Positions 36,501 through 42,771 of a stretch of 54,507 nt of DNA are shown one piece after another; position 1 is the first letter of the stretch; each line of letters begins with the position of its first letter. The DNA lies in IMG/VR virus record IMGVR_UViG_3300042691_040273, positions 1 through 54,507 of that record. One strand, 5' to 3'. Origin of the DNA: a virus. Under the pieces are notes generated by a model. That model did no database searches and was not told the origin of the DNA. It saw only the letters and a list, made by a program, of their open reading frames with translations. The position numbers were made by a program, and so were the translations under genes.

Positions 36501-38261
36501 TCTACCACCATTAGGACCTCTCTCACAAAATGGCAAATCAAGAACTGTAAATCCTTGTCTATTAGATGTTTTCCATGCAAGATTCTCTATTGATAACATA
36601 TATTTTTTTGCATAAAAACTTTTACCGTCAGAATCAGGACCATAGTCATAACCTGAAAATATATTAGTTGAACCTTCAAATCCTTTTCTACCGTTTGACA
36701 TTGGCGCAATATTTAAATTCCAAGGATTTGAAACAACTGTACCTTCGAATTTTCTAATATTTCCACCTTTTTTCATTGTATCTGAATATGAAATATAAGG
36801 TCTATCTTTTGTCCATGTCCTACAATATTCAACACCATTTTCTTCGCCAAATTTATCAACATATTTTATAGCCGAACCTCTTGACATTAATATTGTACCT
36901 TCTCTAAATATTCTTGTTGTTTGGTCAATAACATTTGCAACATGTGAACGAGCCTCACCACCATTTGTTGGCATACTGTCAAGTATGTCTTGTGTATAAC
37001 CTAACAAAGAATCATCTCTAAAATCAAATTTTGTTGATAATGAATCTTCAAATTGTGACCTTTGAGAATCATACTGTGAATTATTAGCACCAAGTTTATT
37101 TTTTGTATTTATGCTTATCCACGTTAACTTACCACTAAGTTGACCACCTTCAGTATAATTTCTTTCCTTTTGAAATAATTCTGCTTGTACTGGGTCAAAT
37201 AATAAACTTAAATAATATGGACTACGAACAGGTCTTCCATTGAAATCATACATTGCATATTTCGCATCATTACCTCTATCATCACCAATATATGAAACAC
37301 CAACAGGTGCTTCAAAACCCAAAGCATCTTTGACACCTTGTGCTGCCTTATCTATGAAATTAAATATTTTAGATGTGTTCTGTGACCTTGCAGTTGTTGT
37401 ATAGTTTGGTGCGTACTTTGAATATGATAGCAAATCAAACAATGTTTGTTTTTGACCACTACCCATGTAATCAATAAGTAAATCTGACGGGTTTCTTGAT
37501 AATGTTGGTCTTCTTTGAATTCCCAATAAAGAGCCAAGTACACCTGTTGTATCTTGAAATATTTTACCATATTCACTATTTGGTACAGGTCTGACATTAA
37601 TCGGGTTATTTGGATTTGATAAATAATCACCAGGTATTTCTACCCACGGAAATTCAACACCTGCAACTGTTTGTAAAAAATCTATCCCCTTTCCTATTGG
37701 GGATTTTGCAACTGTTATTTGATAATTTGCTTCTATTAAAGGAACTTTGCCTGTAACGATACCAACTGCTGCAGAAATATTTCCTTGCAGCGCATCAATC
37801 AATCTTACTCTTCCAACTGTTGCTTTGTATAAATTTTGTTGAATTCTTGAATATACAGGACCTTTTTGATTTCTATCTCTAATATATGATGCAGCAAATT
37901 TAAATAACTCAGATTCATTTTCATAATTAGAATTGCTAATAATACCAACCAAATTATGTTTTTCAGCAACAAAGTATGGTGTCCCATTATAATATAAAGA
38001 TAAATTTGCCCTTCTTGGTATAACATTTAGTTCTTCTACTACATTATATTTTAATGGTTTGAAAATATTAGCATTTTGTGATACCAATAAATCTGCCGTT
38101 CTATTTGTATCAACAGCACCTGGGTCTACATTTGCAAACTCATTTTGTGATTTATATCTGTAGTTTGCTGCTGTAAATGTTTGTGGTCCATTTGGTACTT
38201 GTAATGTTTTTGCTAATATTCTGTCTCTAAATACTTTTGTTGTATCAAAATCTAAAGGCAT
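33513..38261 (-). CDS. Giant tail protein with OmpA-like segment, 1582 aa
   Basis: Virion protein encoded right after the tape measure. The N-terminal half is beta-rich and has no recognised family. Residues ~735-750 (LNTITLHFDNDVP) and ~865-890 (AVDYNKRLSMRRSYSIMKDF) match the first strand and the Asn-x-x-LS-x-x-Arg-(S/A)-x-x-V helix of OmpA-type peptidoglycan-binding domains, with a ~110-residue insertion between them. Residues ~1120-1170 (FGPPPICVLRIGDFYHSKVI, then VNFSYEDSPWDMNPEGIGMQ) look like a phage tail/hub beta domain. It could form part of the baseplate hub or cell-puncturing complex acting in the periplasm. A TATTTATA box lies 13 bases before the ATG. Function is inferred from position and the OmpA-like segment. 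Confidence 0.8.
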   Translation of the reverse strand: MPLDFDTTKVFRDRILAKTLQVPNGPQTFTAANYRYKSQNEFANVDPGAVDTNRTADLLVSQNANIFKPLKYNVVEELNVIPRRANLSLYYNGTPYFVAEKHNLVGIISNSNYENESELFKFAASYIRDRNQKGPVYSRIQQNLYKATVGRVRLIDALQGNISAAVGIVTGKVPLIEANYQITVAKSPIGKGIDFLQTVAGVEFPWVEIPGDYLSNPNNPINVRPVPNSEYGKIFQDTTGVLGSLLGIQRRPTLSRNPSDLLIDYMGSGQKQTLFDLLSYSKYAPNYTTTARSQNTSKIFNFIDKAAQGVKDALGFEAPVGVSYIGDDRGNDAKYAMYDFNGRPVRSPYYLSLLFDPVQAELFQKERNYTEGGQLSGKLTWISINTKNKLGANNSQYDSQRSQFEDSLSTKFDFRDDSLLGYTQDILDSMPTNGGEARSHVANVIDQTTRIFREGTILMSRGSAIKYVDKFGEENGVEYCRTWTKDRPYISYSDTMKKGGNIRKFEGTVVSNPWNLNIAPMSNGRKGFEGSTNIFSGYDYGPDSDGKSFYAKKYMLSIENLAWKTSNRQGFTVLDLPFCERGPNGGRVMWFPPYDLKVSENNSAQWETNKFLGRPEPVYTYSNTERTGQINFKVVVDHPSILNLLVREEFKNMSDEEADNYINAVFAGCKDLEFYELIRKYTTLDASDVQNIQSYLNKGGDPITIQKYKAVVEEVTTSSPETTTPNASDSPNSTVEKLNTITLHFDNDVPGTKTDIKTSSSYNELYDSYYNKKSVYNSKLSSILTSYNTISLNDELANNDRKIIYGAIKTGTTIVTDQVTKLDSYFETLRTSYESFTGKTQTLRANIESGKVKNIYINIFSSTSALGAVDYNKRLSMRRSYSIMKDFLIKISKDNKEPSTVKWFESTTEINNQQGTISKDFKYTLKDLGWQWDGEVIINIKNYGESWLSTTITNDNDCFNKDFKKNRELNVYAPISFFCRKASVDFYYDLESTQQKSNNPEQPKVVPKSRIEPNGQVTIPSKVKKPPIDVMKRIIMKTLSECYYFKILEQDSPMVFSSLREKLRYFHPGFHSTTPEGLNSRLTFLQQCIRPGDTIPIKGLSDDTDINARNTSFGPPPICVLRIGDFYHSKVIIRDVNFSYEDSPWDMNPEGIGMQPMIASVTLAVSFIGGHGLEEPVSQLQNALSSNFYANTEIYDERAESTNKRIDGMDANKFTKEFLEKFPINNNKTPEPTNEDSGNVLREGQYVGILGDNKLDYTSKVNEVFSATKNYFLQYKELYNNVNTNYGPILSSMVLSPNYREIKTYEITKGDNSNINIDIFGNYKKGIELGSLVNRTKEIISQQIETADLCTMFGFDNVLSTQKIDKTNRILRPYVKKFVSDKLTELIEVKQIKDFENTRNNLITSLDKVNFVVKYERDFKIFSGKTYEVELSGFTRNLLYKEYSYCIDYINAKNTTLYTDLDVTINFKSPVITNQNLSDILSVLLQKENNNIINLFNVDKTIYDDKTQSKMLKRFDNFINIPRAKPFTFDKFKDRANGNKLEYGIATETETSNAAMIDEGKKLNSSVVSVTNKLNYYKTKII

Positions 38262-38274
38262 TTGTTTCTTTTAC

Positions 38275-38282
38275 TATAAATA
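38275..38282 (-). promoter_or_regulatory. TATTTATA box before the 1582-aa tail gene
   Basis: Exact TATTTATA on the minus strand, followed by GTA and 13 bases in total before the ATG at 38261. It lies in the 39-base gap downstream of the tape measure gene. Confidence 0.5.
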
Positions 38283-38300
38283 GATGTTTATAAAAATTCT

Positions 38301-40577
38301 TTATAAAACATATAAATAATCTCTCTTTTCAACGAACAATTTTGCAATTTCAGGACTTTCTCTAAAATTTCTCATAATTGGGTCAACAAAACCATCTTGA
38401 GCCTTAAACGACAGATTAACATTCACATCTTTTTTGGTACTTTCCCCCTTTTCAAGAGATGTTAACAGTTTTTCAAATTGACTTTGAAACATATCCATAT
38501 TTGGACTTTTATTGATAAATTCACTTGCTCTATTTTTTGCAATTGTATTTTGTTCTATACCTGTGACGTTTTTAACTAAAGTATCCTTATTTATTTGTGA
38601 ACTTAAATCTGTTGTTATAGTTTTTATATTATTTTGAGCTACTCCAAAATTTTGTAAATTTTTATTAATTGCATCCAATAATTTATTCGACTCACTTGTA
38701 TTTGTTGCAATATCAGAATTTATTTTTATTGTACTGTCTTGTTTAGTGTTATAAATATTTAACACATCATTAAATGCCATTAATGGGGCAGATTCAATAT
38801 TTTTTTGTGGTTCTGGTTTTTGTATACCTGCCGTTGGTTGATTTGGTGTAACATTTGGTGTAGTTGTATTTGATTGTTGTGTTGGTTTTGCTTCCGTTGT
38901 TGTTTTTTGTCCACCCGCTTCGTTACGTTTACCTAAATTTTTGAAAGCTTCAGTAATTTTTGTTTCACTACCTTCAATATATTTACCAACACCCTTCGAC
39001 ATTTCTAAAGTCGCTTTTGCTAAATCACCCTCTTTATAACCAAATTGTTCTGATACCATTTTAAACAATTCATCCGCTGTTTTACCACCTGTTTTTCTAA
39101 TCATAGCTGTCATAAATCTTACATCTCTGCTAATATTTTGTACAGATGTTGCTTGATTTCTAATTATTTCTTCAGGTGATGCTTTTTTAAATTGTTCCTG
39201 ATATGATAATAAGGTACTTAATTGGTTTTGTGTTAATTCATCTATAGCTACTTCAGATTTTCCAAATACTTTTATTAATTCAGGTGATGTACCCAATTCA
39301 ACTACCATTCTACCGCCTTTCATTTGCGCTATATTAGTAATAAATTCTTTTTGTTCATCATTTATTTGTAAACCTCTTGCCATCAAATCTGTACTTACTT
39401 TAGTTCTTTCTGCAGCCGCAATTGCACCTTTAGTTAACTCACTAAATTCGACACCCAATTGTGCTGCCATTTCTTTTGCTCTTCTTAAGTTTAAACCAGT
39501 AATTTCAAATCTACCTTGTTCTGAATTATACGTTGCCAATGTACTTGCAGCACCAATAAGAGCATCTTGTAGTCCCTCAACATTATTTGTTGCCATATAC
39601 ATCAACTTCAACGGGTCATTAAAATCTCCTATAGCACCACCTAATACTTGTAGATTTGCCGATAATTCTAAAGCACCTTCAGGATTCATAACCTTTTCTG
39701 CAATTTTAAATGCTTCATTCATACTCATTCTAAACTCAATGGACTTTTGAACCATTCTTGTCAGACCTTCAACACCATTTTTAAAACCGTATTCATTTAT
39801 TTTTCCTAAAGTAGTTTTTAATTCATTTGCAACTTTTCTTGATTCTAAACCTAATGCTGTAGATTTTGCACCTGCATCTGCAATTCTTTCTGCAGCATCC
39901 GCAGCACCTAAACCAATTTGTGCAAAAATAGGATACATACCAACTAAATCCGCTAATGTTCCAAGGTATGCTTTAGAAACTTCACCTGCTCTTTCCCATG
40001 TTTGTTGATTTGTAATTGCAAACTTTCCTGAATCATTTACTAATGTTTTTGCCGAACTTGCTAATTCATCAAAACTAATACCTAATTGTTCTAATCTTGG
40101 ATTTGCATCTGTTAATGCACTTCTAAAGTCTTTTGAATATTGTGATGTTAAACTAGTGCCTTCATTAATTGTGTTTAGAAGTGACGTTTGCTGATTTGTG
40201 TATATTAATATTTGGTCAAATGCTTTTTCCATGACATTTGCACCAAATTGTTGTAAAGTAACAATTTTATTATTTTTATCAATTAATAAATCAAAACCTT
40301 CATTTAATGCTGTTACATCATCAATACTTGGCATTCTGCTTTCAGTAGATGATGTAAGTAGTTTTCTTGAAAATTCTAATATATCGAATTTTTTTTCATT
40401 ATTGTTGTCTAATCCTAAATTACTTGTCGCAGTTGAAGTTTTATTACCATACTTCATGTCCCAAAAATTACCTAAAATTTCTCTTGTATCTGTTGAGCCT
40501 TCTTTTTGTGCTTCACGTATAAAATCAGTTTTATTTTTAAATTTATCTCGTAATTCATTTAATCTTTCTATATTCAT
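38301..40577 (-). CDS. Tail tape measure protein (gp29-like role)
   Basis: 758 aa, almost entirely helical. The central part (~200-480) is rich in Ala, Lys, Glu and Leu with amphipathic helices such as LGAADAAERIADAGAKSTAL and MAAQLGVEFSELTKGAIAAA, typical of tape measure proteins that fill the tail tube and set its length. A Thr/Pro/Gln-rich flexible stretch (~555-600) separates it from a helical C-terminal region. No lytic transglycosylase motif is seen. It lies directly downstream of the gp26-like chaperone and its overlapping +1-frame extension, the arrangement found upstream of tape measure genes in most tailed phages. T4 gp29 is 590 aa, so a somewhat longer tail is expected. Confidence 0.85.
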   Translation of the reverse strand: MNIERLNELRDKFKNKTDFIREAQKEGSTDTREILGNFWDMKYGNKTSTATSNLGLDNNNEKKFDILEFSRKLLTSSTESRMPSIDDVTALNEGFDLLIDKNNKIVTLQQFGANVMEKAFDQILIYTNQQTSLLNTINEGTSLTSQYSKDFRSALTDANPRLEQLGISFDELASSAKTLVNDSGKFAITNQQTWERAGEVSKAYLGTLADLVGMYPIFAQIGLGAADAAERIADAGAKSTALGLESRKVANELKTTLGKINEYGFKNGVEGLTRMVQKSIEFRMSMNEAFKIAEKVMNPEGALELSANLQVLGGAIGDFNDPLKLMYMATNNVEGLQDALIGAASTLATYNSEQGRFEITGLNLRRAKEMAAQLGVEFSELTKGAIAAAERTKVSTDLMARGLQINDEQKEFITNIAQMKGGRMVVELGTSPELIKVFGKSEVAIDELTQNQLSTLLSYQEQFKKASPEEIIRNQATSVQNISRDVRFMTAMIRKTGGKTADELFKMVSEQFGYKEGDLAKATLEMSKGVGKYIEGSETKITEAFKNLGKRNEAGGQKTTTEAKPTQQSNTTTPNVTPNQPTAGIQKPEPQKNIESAPLMAFNDVLNIYNTKQDSTIKINSDIATNTSESNKLLDAINKNLQNFGVAQNNIKTITTDLSSQINKDTLVKNVTGIEQNTIAKNRASEFINKSPNMDMFQSQFEKLLTSLEKGESTKKDVNVNLSFKAQDGFVDPIMRNFRESPEIAKLFVEKRDYLYVL

Positions 40578-40597
40578 AATTTACTATTTCTATTATC

Positions 40598-40605
40598 TAT
40601 AAATA
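40598..40605 (-). promoter_or_regulatory. TATTTATA box before tape measure gene
   Basis: Exact TATTTATA on the minus strand in the 33-base gap, 20 bases upstream of the tape measure ATG; the following bases GATAAT also look A+T-rich and unpaired. Confidence 0.5.
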
Positions 40606-40610
40606 GCATA

Positions 40611-40814
40611 TCATGAACTTTCCAATTCAATCATATATTCAATATAATATGTTCTAACATAGATTGGCATATTCATAATATCACTATATGAAAACCCTCT
40701 TTTAACCAAAAACAATATTTCCGTAAGTTGATTTTTCTTATAATCCCCAGAAAGGGCGAAAAAATTCGACCCCAAATCCAAGTTTGAATTGGATTTCTTC
40801 TCCTGATGGGGCAA
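40611..40814 (-). CDS. Overlapping small reading frame, probable frameshift extension of the gp26-like protein
   Basis: 67 codons from the first in-frame ATG, but its first 25 codons overlap the end of the gp26-like gene in the +1 frame, and that part looks like frame shadow. The convincing portion is the last ~48 residues: ALSGDYKKNQLTEILFLVKR followed by GFSYSDIMNMPIYVRTYYIE, a compact helical segment with the (Y)-x-(D/E)-(I/V)-x-x-MP-x-x-x-R-x-(Y/W) pattern seen in C-terminal parts of phage tail assembly chaperones. It could be reached by a +1 shift at 40756-40764 (giving a ~291-aa fusion) or by internal initiation at 40814. It ends 33 bases before the tape measure start. Confidence 0.6.
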   Translation of the reverse strand: MPHQEKKSNSNLDLGSNFFALSGDYKKNQLTEILFLVKRGFSYSDIMNMPIYVRTYYIEYMIELESS

Positions 40815-41487
40815 TTACTTTTTGATTTAAATCTAATCCTGGTTTATGTTCTTCAACATATTTTCTGAAATCTTGTGAATCCTTAATAGGAAGATTATCA
40901 ATAAAATGTCTAATGTTGATACCATCTCTGTTACCTGCAACAGATTTAATCATAAATTCTAATTCCTTAGTTTTAATTGGAGCAATTCCAATTCCATTCC
41001 AACTTTTACCAATCTCAATAATTTCATTTTCTTGTCTTTGATTCATGAATTTGAAAGTAATATCCACATTACTTTTTGGCATTGTAAATGGATATTCACC
41101 GTTTGAATCATGAATTAATGTAAATGGTTTGAAACTTAAACTAGAAATATCAATTTTAGTTTCAAATTCTTCATTTGTTTTTGGGTCTACAAGTCTAACA
41201 TTATATTCACTACCAAATGCAGTATTTCTTAAAAATATCAAAATTGCTTGCTTATCCTCTTCAACTAAATCATTAACATCAATATCTCTATCTAAAACTT
41301 TCCTTTTTAACAACTCTGATACAACGGTATTTGATTGTATTAAGTTAGGTGATGATAAAATATTTTCATCTGATGCTGTCAAATATGCCACCCTTAAAGA
41401 TTTCTTACCATTTTTATAATGTATACCTCTACTTGGTAATTCTACTACATCATAAGCAATTGATGGGTCTATTCTAAATTCTTCCAT
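40738..41487 (-). CDS. Tail/baseplate-hub assembly protein, gp26-like
   Basis: 249 aa beginning MEEFRIDPSIAYDVVELPSR, which with the following NGKKSLRVAYLTASDENILS resembles gp26-type hub/tail assembly proteins of T4-like phages (T4 gp26 is 208 aa). The fold looks like a small beta domain (20-130) plus helical C-terminal half; EFMIKSVAGNRDGINIRHFI (~180-200) is typical of tail chaperones that recognise the tape measure. It lies between the tube-like gene (6-base gap) and the tape measure. Its last codons are F-F-R-P-F-W-G-L, and the +1 frame at that point continues for another 48 sense codons, see the frameshift candidate. It acts in the cytoplasm during tail assembly and is probably not abundant in virions. 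Confidence 0.75.
   Translation of the reverse strand: MEEFRIDPSIAYDVVELPSRGIHYKNGKKSLRVAYLTASDENILSSPNLIQSNTVVSELLKRKVLDRDIDVNDLVEEDKQAILIFLRNTAFGSEYNVRLVDPKTNEEFETKIDISSLSFKPFTLIHDSNGEYPFTMPKSNVDITFKFMNQRQENEIIEIGKSWNGIGIAPIKTKELEFMIKSVAGNRDGINIRHFIDNLPIKDSQDFRKYVEEHKPGLDLNQKVIAPSGEEIQFKLGFGVEFFRPFWGL
40756..40764 (-). other. Candidate programmed +1 frameshift site (TTT TTT CGC)
   Basis: In the gp26-like frame the minus strand reads TTT TTT CGC. A Phe-tRNA on the second TTT can re-pair perfectly with TTC one base downstream, and the next zero-frame codon CGC is a rare Arg codon in this A+T-rich genome, a classic +1 context. The +1 frame then gives Ala-Leu-Ser-Gly-Asp-Tyr and continues 48 codons. 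The zero frame stops 6 codons after the site. Confidence 0.5.
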
Positions 41488-41493
41488 AATATT

Positions 41494-41913
41494 TTATTTT
41501 TTAATTGTTTTTTCTACTTCTTTTTTGATTTCACTATATAATGTCATAGATTCTGCATCAACAATAATTTTTATATCATTCATTTGTAACTCACTATTAG
41601 CATAAGACTGTTTTCTGCTAAAATTAATCCCTTTGATTTTGAATCTTAAACCACTTATCGCATCACCAACAGGGTCTAAATATTTTATAATAACATCTGT
41701 GATATCAAAAATACTTTTAGGATTGAATGTATAATTGCATGTTTCATAGAATCTTGTCATAAAAATAAAATCAGTACCTTCATTATGTAATGAATATTCC
41801 TTAAATGAGTACGAAGGTATGTCACTACCTATTAATTCAATAATATACCTGTTTTCCATTAATGGTTCAATTAATATACCAGAACGCATTATATCAATCT
41901 CTTTATTTTCCAT
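41494..41913 (-). CDS. Tail-tube-fold paralogue
   Basis: 139 aa. The order of elements is that of a gp19-type tube protein: an ENRYIIEL first strand (NRF-I-V-x-F equivalent), a variable loop, strand pair around FIFMTRFYETCNYTFNP, a helix with DVIIKYLDPVGDAISG, then FKIKGINFSRKQSYANSELQ and a final strand pair. It is shorter than the true tube protein (162 aa) and divergent. It starts 68 bases after the tube gene, past a terminator, and ends 6 bases before the gp26-like start. In T4 the tube-fold proteins gp48 and gp54 cap the baseplate end of the tube; a similar tube-initiator role is inferred here. Confidence 0.65.
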   Translation of the reverse strand: MENKEIDIMRSGILIEPLMENRYIIELIGSDIPSYSFKEYSLHNEGTDFIFMTRFYETCNYTFNPKSIFDITDVIIKYLDPVGDAISGLRFKIKGINFSRKQSYANSELQMNDIKIIVDAESMTLYSEIKKEVEKTIKK

Positions 41914-41925
41914 AATATTTTATTT

Positions 41926-41957
41926 AAAAAAAATCCCATATATAATATATGGGATTT
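41926..41957 (-). terminator. Rho-independent terminator after tail tube gene
   Basis: A 12-bp stem (AAATCCCATATA / TATATGGGATTT, arms 41931-41942 and 41946-41957) with a 3-base loop, followed on the minus strand by five more T. It lies 24 bases after the tail tube stop and would end a strong monocistronic tube transcript. Confidence 0.88.
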
Positions 41958-41981
41958 AATATTAATTGTAAAGAGATAATT

Positions 41982-42470
41982 CTAATACACCTGTATACAA
42001 CGGTCCATACGAAGAGTACAATCTATTGTTGCTAATTCATCTTGAGAATAGTTCAAATCACCGAAGTTTAAATCTGTGATGAAACATCCTTCCAATATCC
42101 ATTTTTCAACAACAACACCTGTTGGGTCAAGCATCTCAAGAATAACATTCTTTTTATAACCTGCTGCATAACCCATTCTACCTGTTACTGATTCAGCATG
42201 TAAACGGAACCATTCCATTAACGCTTGTGATGCAGAAGGACCAATTGGGTCTTTAAATTGAACTTTAATTGCATCCCAAGTGAACCTACCTGCAACATAT
42301 GTTGAAGTATTTAAAAATGGAATTTCAACATCTTTAATTTTAGCTGATGGTCTTGATGTTGATGTAACATACCACTCATTAATGCCCAACGATGAATCAA
42401 ATCTAACAATGAATCTGTTTTTCCTTTTTGGTTCATATGGTGTGGGCATTTTCATTAGTAAATCTGCCAT
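41982..42470 (-). CDS. 19: Tail tube protein, gp19-like
   Basis: 162 aa, essentially the size of T4 gp19 (163 aa). Family features: KRKNRFIVRFDSSLGINEWY at the N-terminus, a RPSAKIKDVEIPFLNTSTYV loop, the WDAIKVQFKDPIGPSASQAL strand-turn, EWFRLHAESVTGRMGYAAGY helix, and the C-terminal LEGCFITDLNFGDLNYSQDE strand pair. Hexameric rings of this protein stack to make the DNA conduit inside the sheath. It is flanked by its own long upstream region and a strong terminator, consistent with very high, separate expression. Codon use is visibly more G+C-rich than in the giant tail genes. Confidence 0.95.
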   Translation of the reverse strand: MADLLMKMPTPYEPKRKNRFIVRFDSSLGINEWYVTSTSRPSAKIKDVEIPFLNTSTYVAGRFTWDAIKVQFKDPIGPSASQALMEWFRLHAESVTGRMGYAAGYKKNVILEMLDPTGVVVEKWILEGCFITDLNFGDLNYSQDELATIDCTLRMDRCIQVY

Positions 42471-42511
42471 AATGTGAATTTTTAGTTTTAATTAAATTTT
42501 TATTTGTTTAT

Positions 42512-42519
42512 TATAAATA
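42512..42519 (-). promoter_or_regulatory. TATTTATA box before tail tube gene
   Basis: Exact TATTTATA on the minus strand, 41 bases upstream of the tube ATG. The long leader suggests an untranslated region for this highly expressed gene. Confidence 0.45.
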
Positions 42520-42582
42520 CTTTGATAATAAAAATTATTTTCAAAAGACTTGATAATGTCAACTTTTTTTTGTATTTTTAAA

Positions 42583-42690
42583 TACCCAGTATGTATTGAA
42601 CTATTATATAAATTAATAATATTAAATACTTAATTAATAATTAATAAAAGAATAAATAATAGTAATAAAGTACTAGTATAATACTGGGTA
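42583..42690. repeat. Inverted repeat TACCCAGTAT / ATACTGGGTA with A+T-rich core
   Basis: Perfect 10-bp arms at 42583-42592 and 42681-42690 enclose 88 bases that are nearly all A and T (for example TTAATTAATAATTAATAA). The arms contain the only G+C-rich triplets in the segment. It could extrude as a cruciform, act as a paired protein-binding site, or form the leader of the tube transcript. Confidence 0.7.
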
Positions 42691-42708
42691 AAAAAGTAAA
42701 TTGGTTAT

Positions 42709-42724
42709 TGTTCCATGTGGAACA
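42709..42724. promoter_or_regulatory. parS-like 16-bp palindrome
   Basis: TGTTCCATGTGGAACA: 7-bp arms around a TG centre. It differs by one base (T for C at position 8) from the TGTTCCACGTGGAACA variant of the bacterial chromosome-partition site parS, and by three from TGTTTCACGTGAAACA. It lies just outside the sheath terminator. Confidence 0.4.
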
Positions 42725-42725
42725 T

Positions 42726-42753
42726 AAAAAAAGGGAGGATAAACCTCCCTTTT
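42726..42753 (-). terminator. Rho-independent terminator after tail sheath gene
   Basis: 10-bp stem AAAAGGGAGG / CCTCCCTTTT (42729-42738 and 42744-42753) with a 5-base loop, followed on the minus strand by three more T to make a run of seven. It lies 18 bases after the sheath stop. Confidence 0.9.
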
Positions 42754-42771
42754 CTATTTTCTAACAAAAGA

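Larger units (their letters stand above)
42471..42771. other. 301-base non-coding region between sheath and tube genes
   Basis: No reading frame is supported here. From tube to sheath it contains a TATTTATA box (42512-42519, minus), a poly-T run (42564-42571), a 10-bp inverted repeat around an 88-base A+T-rich core (42583-42690), small palindromes TACTAGTA (42671-42678) and AGTATAATACT (42675-42685), a parS-like palindrome (42709-42724), and the sheath terminator (42726-42753). It is the longest gap of the window in an otherwise tightly packed genome. It certainly holds the tube gene's promoter and leader and the sheath terminator; the additional palindromes are unexplained. Confidence 0.8.

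Noticed and set aside
42471-42771. Possible tRNA or short gene in the sheath-tube gap
   Set aside because: No cloverleaf or acceptor-stem pattern and no reading frame of useful length with a plausible start was seen.
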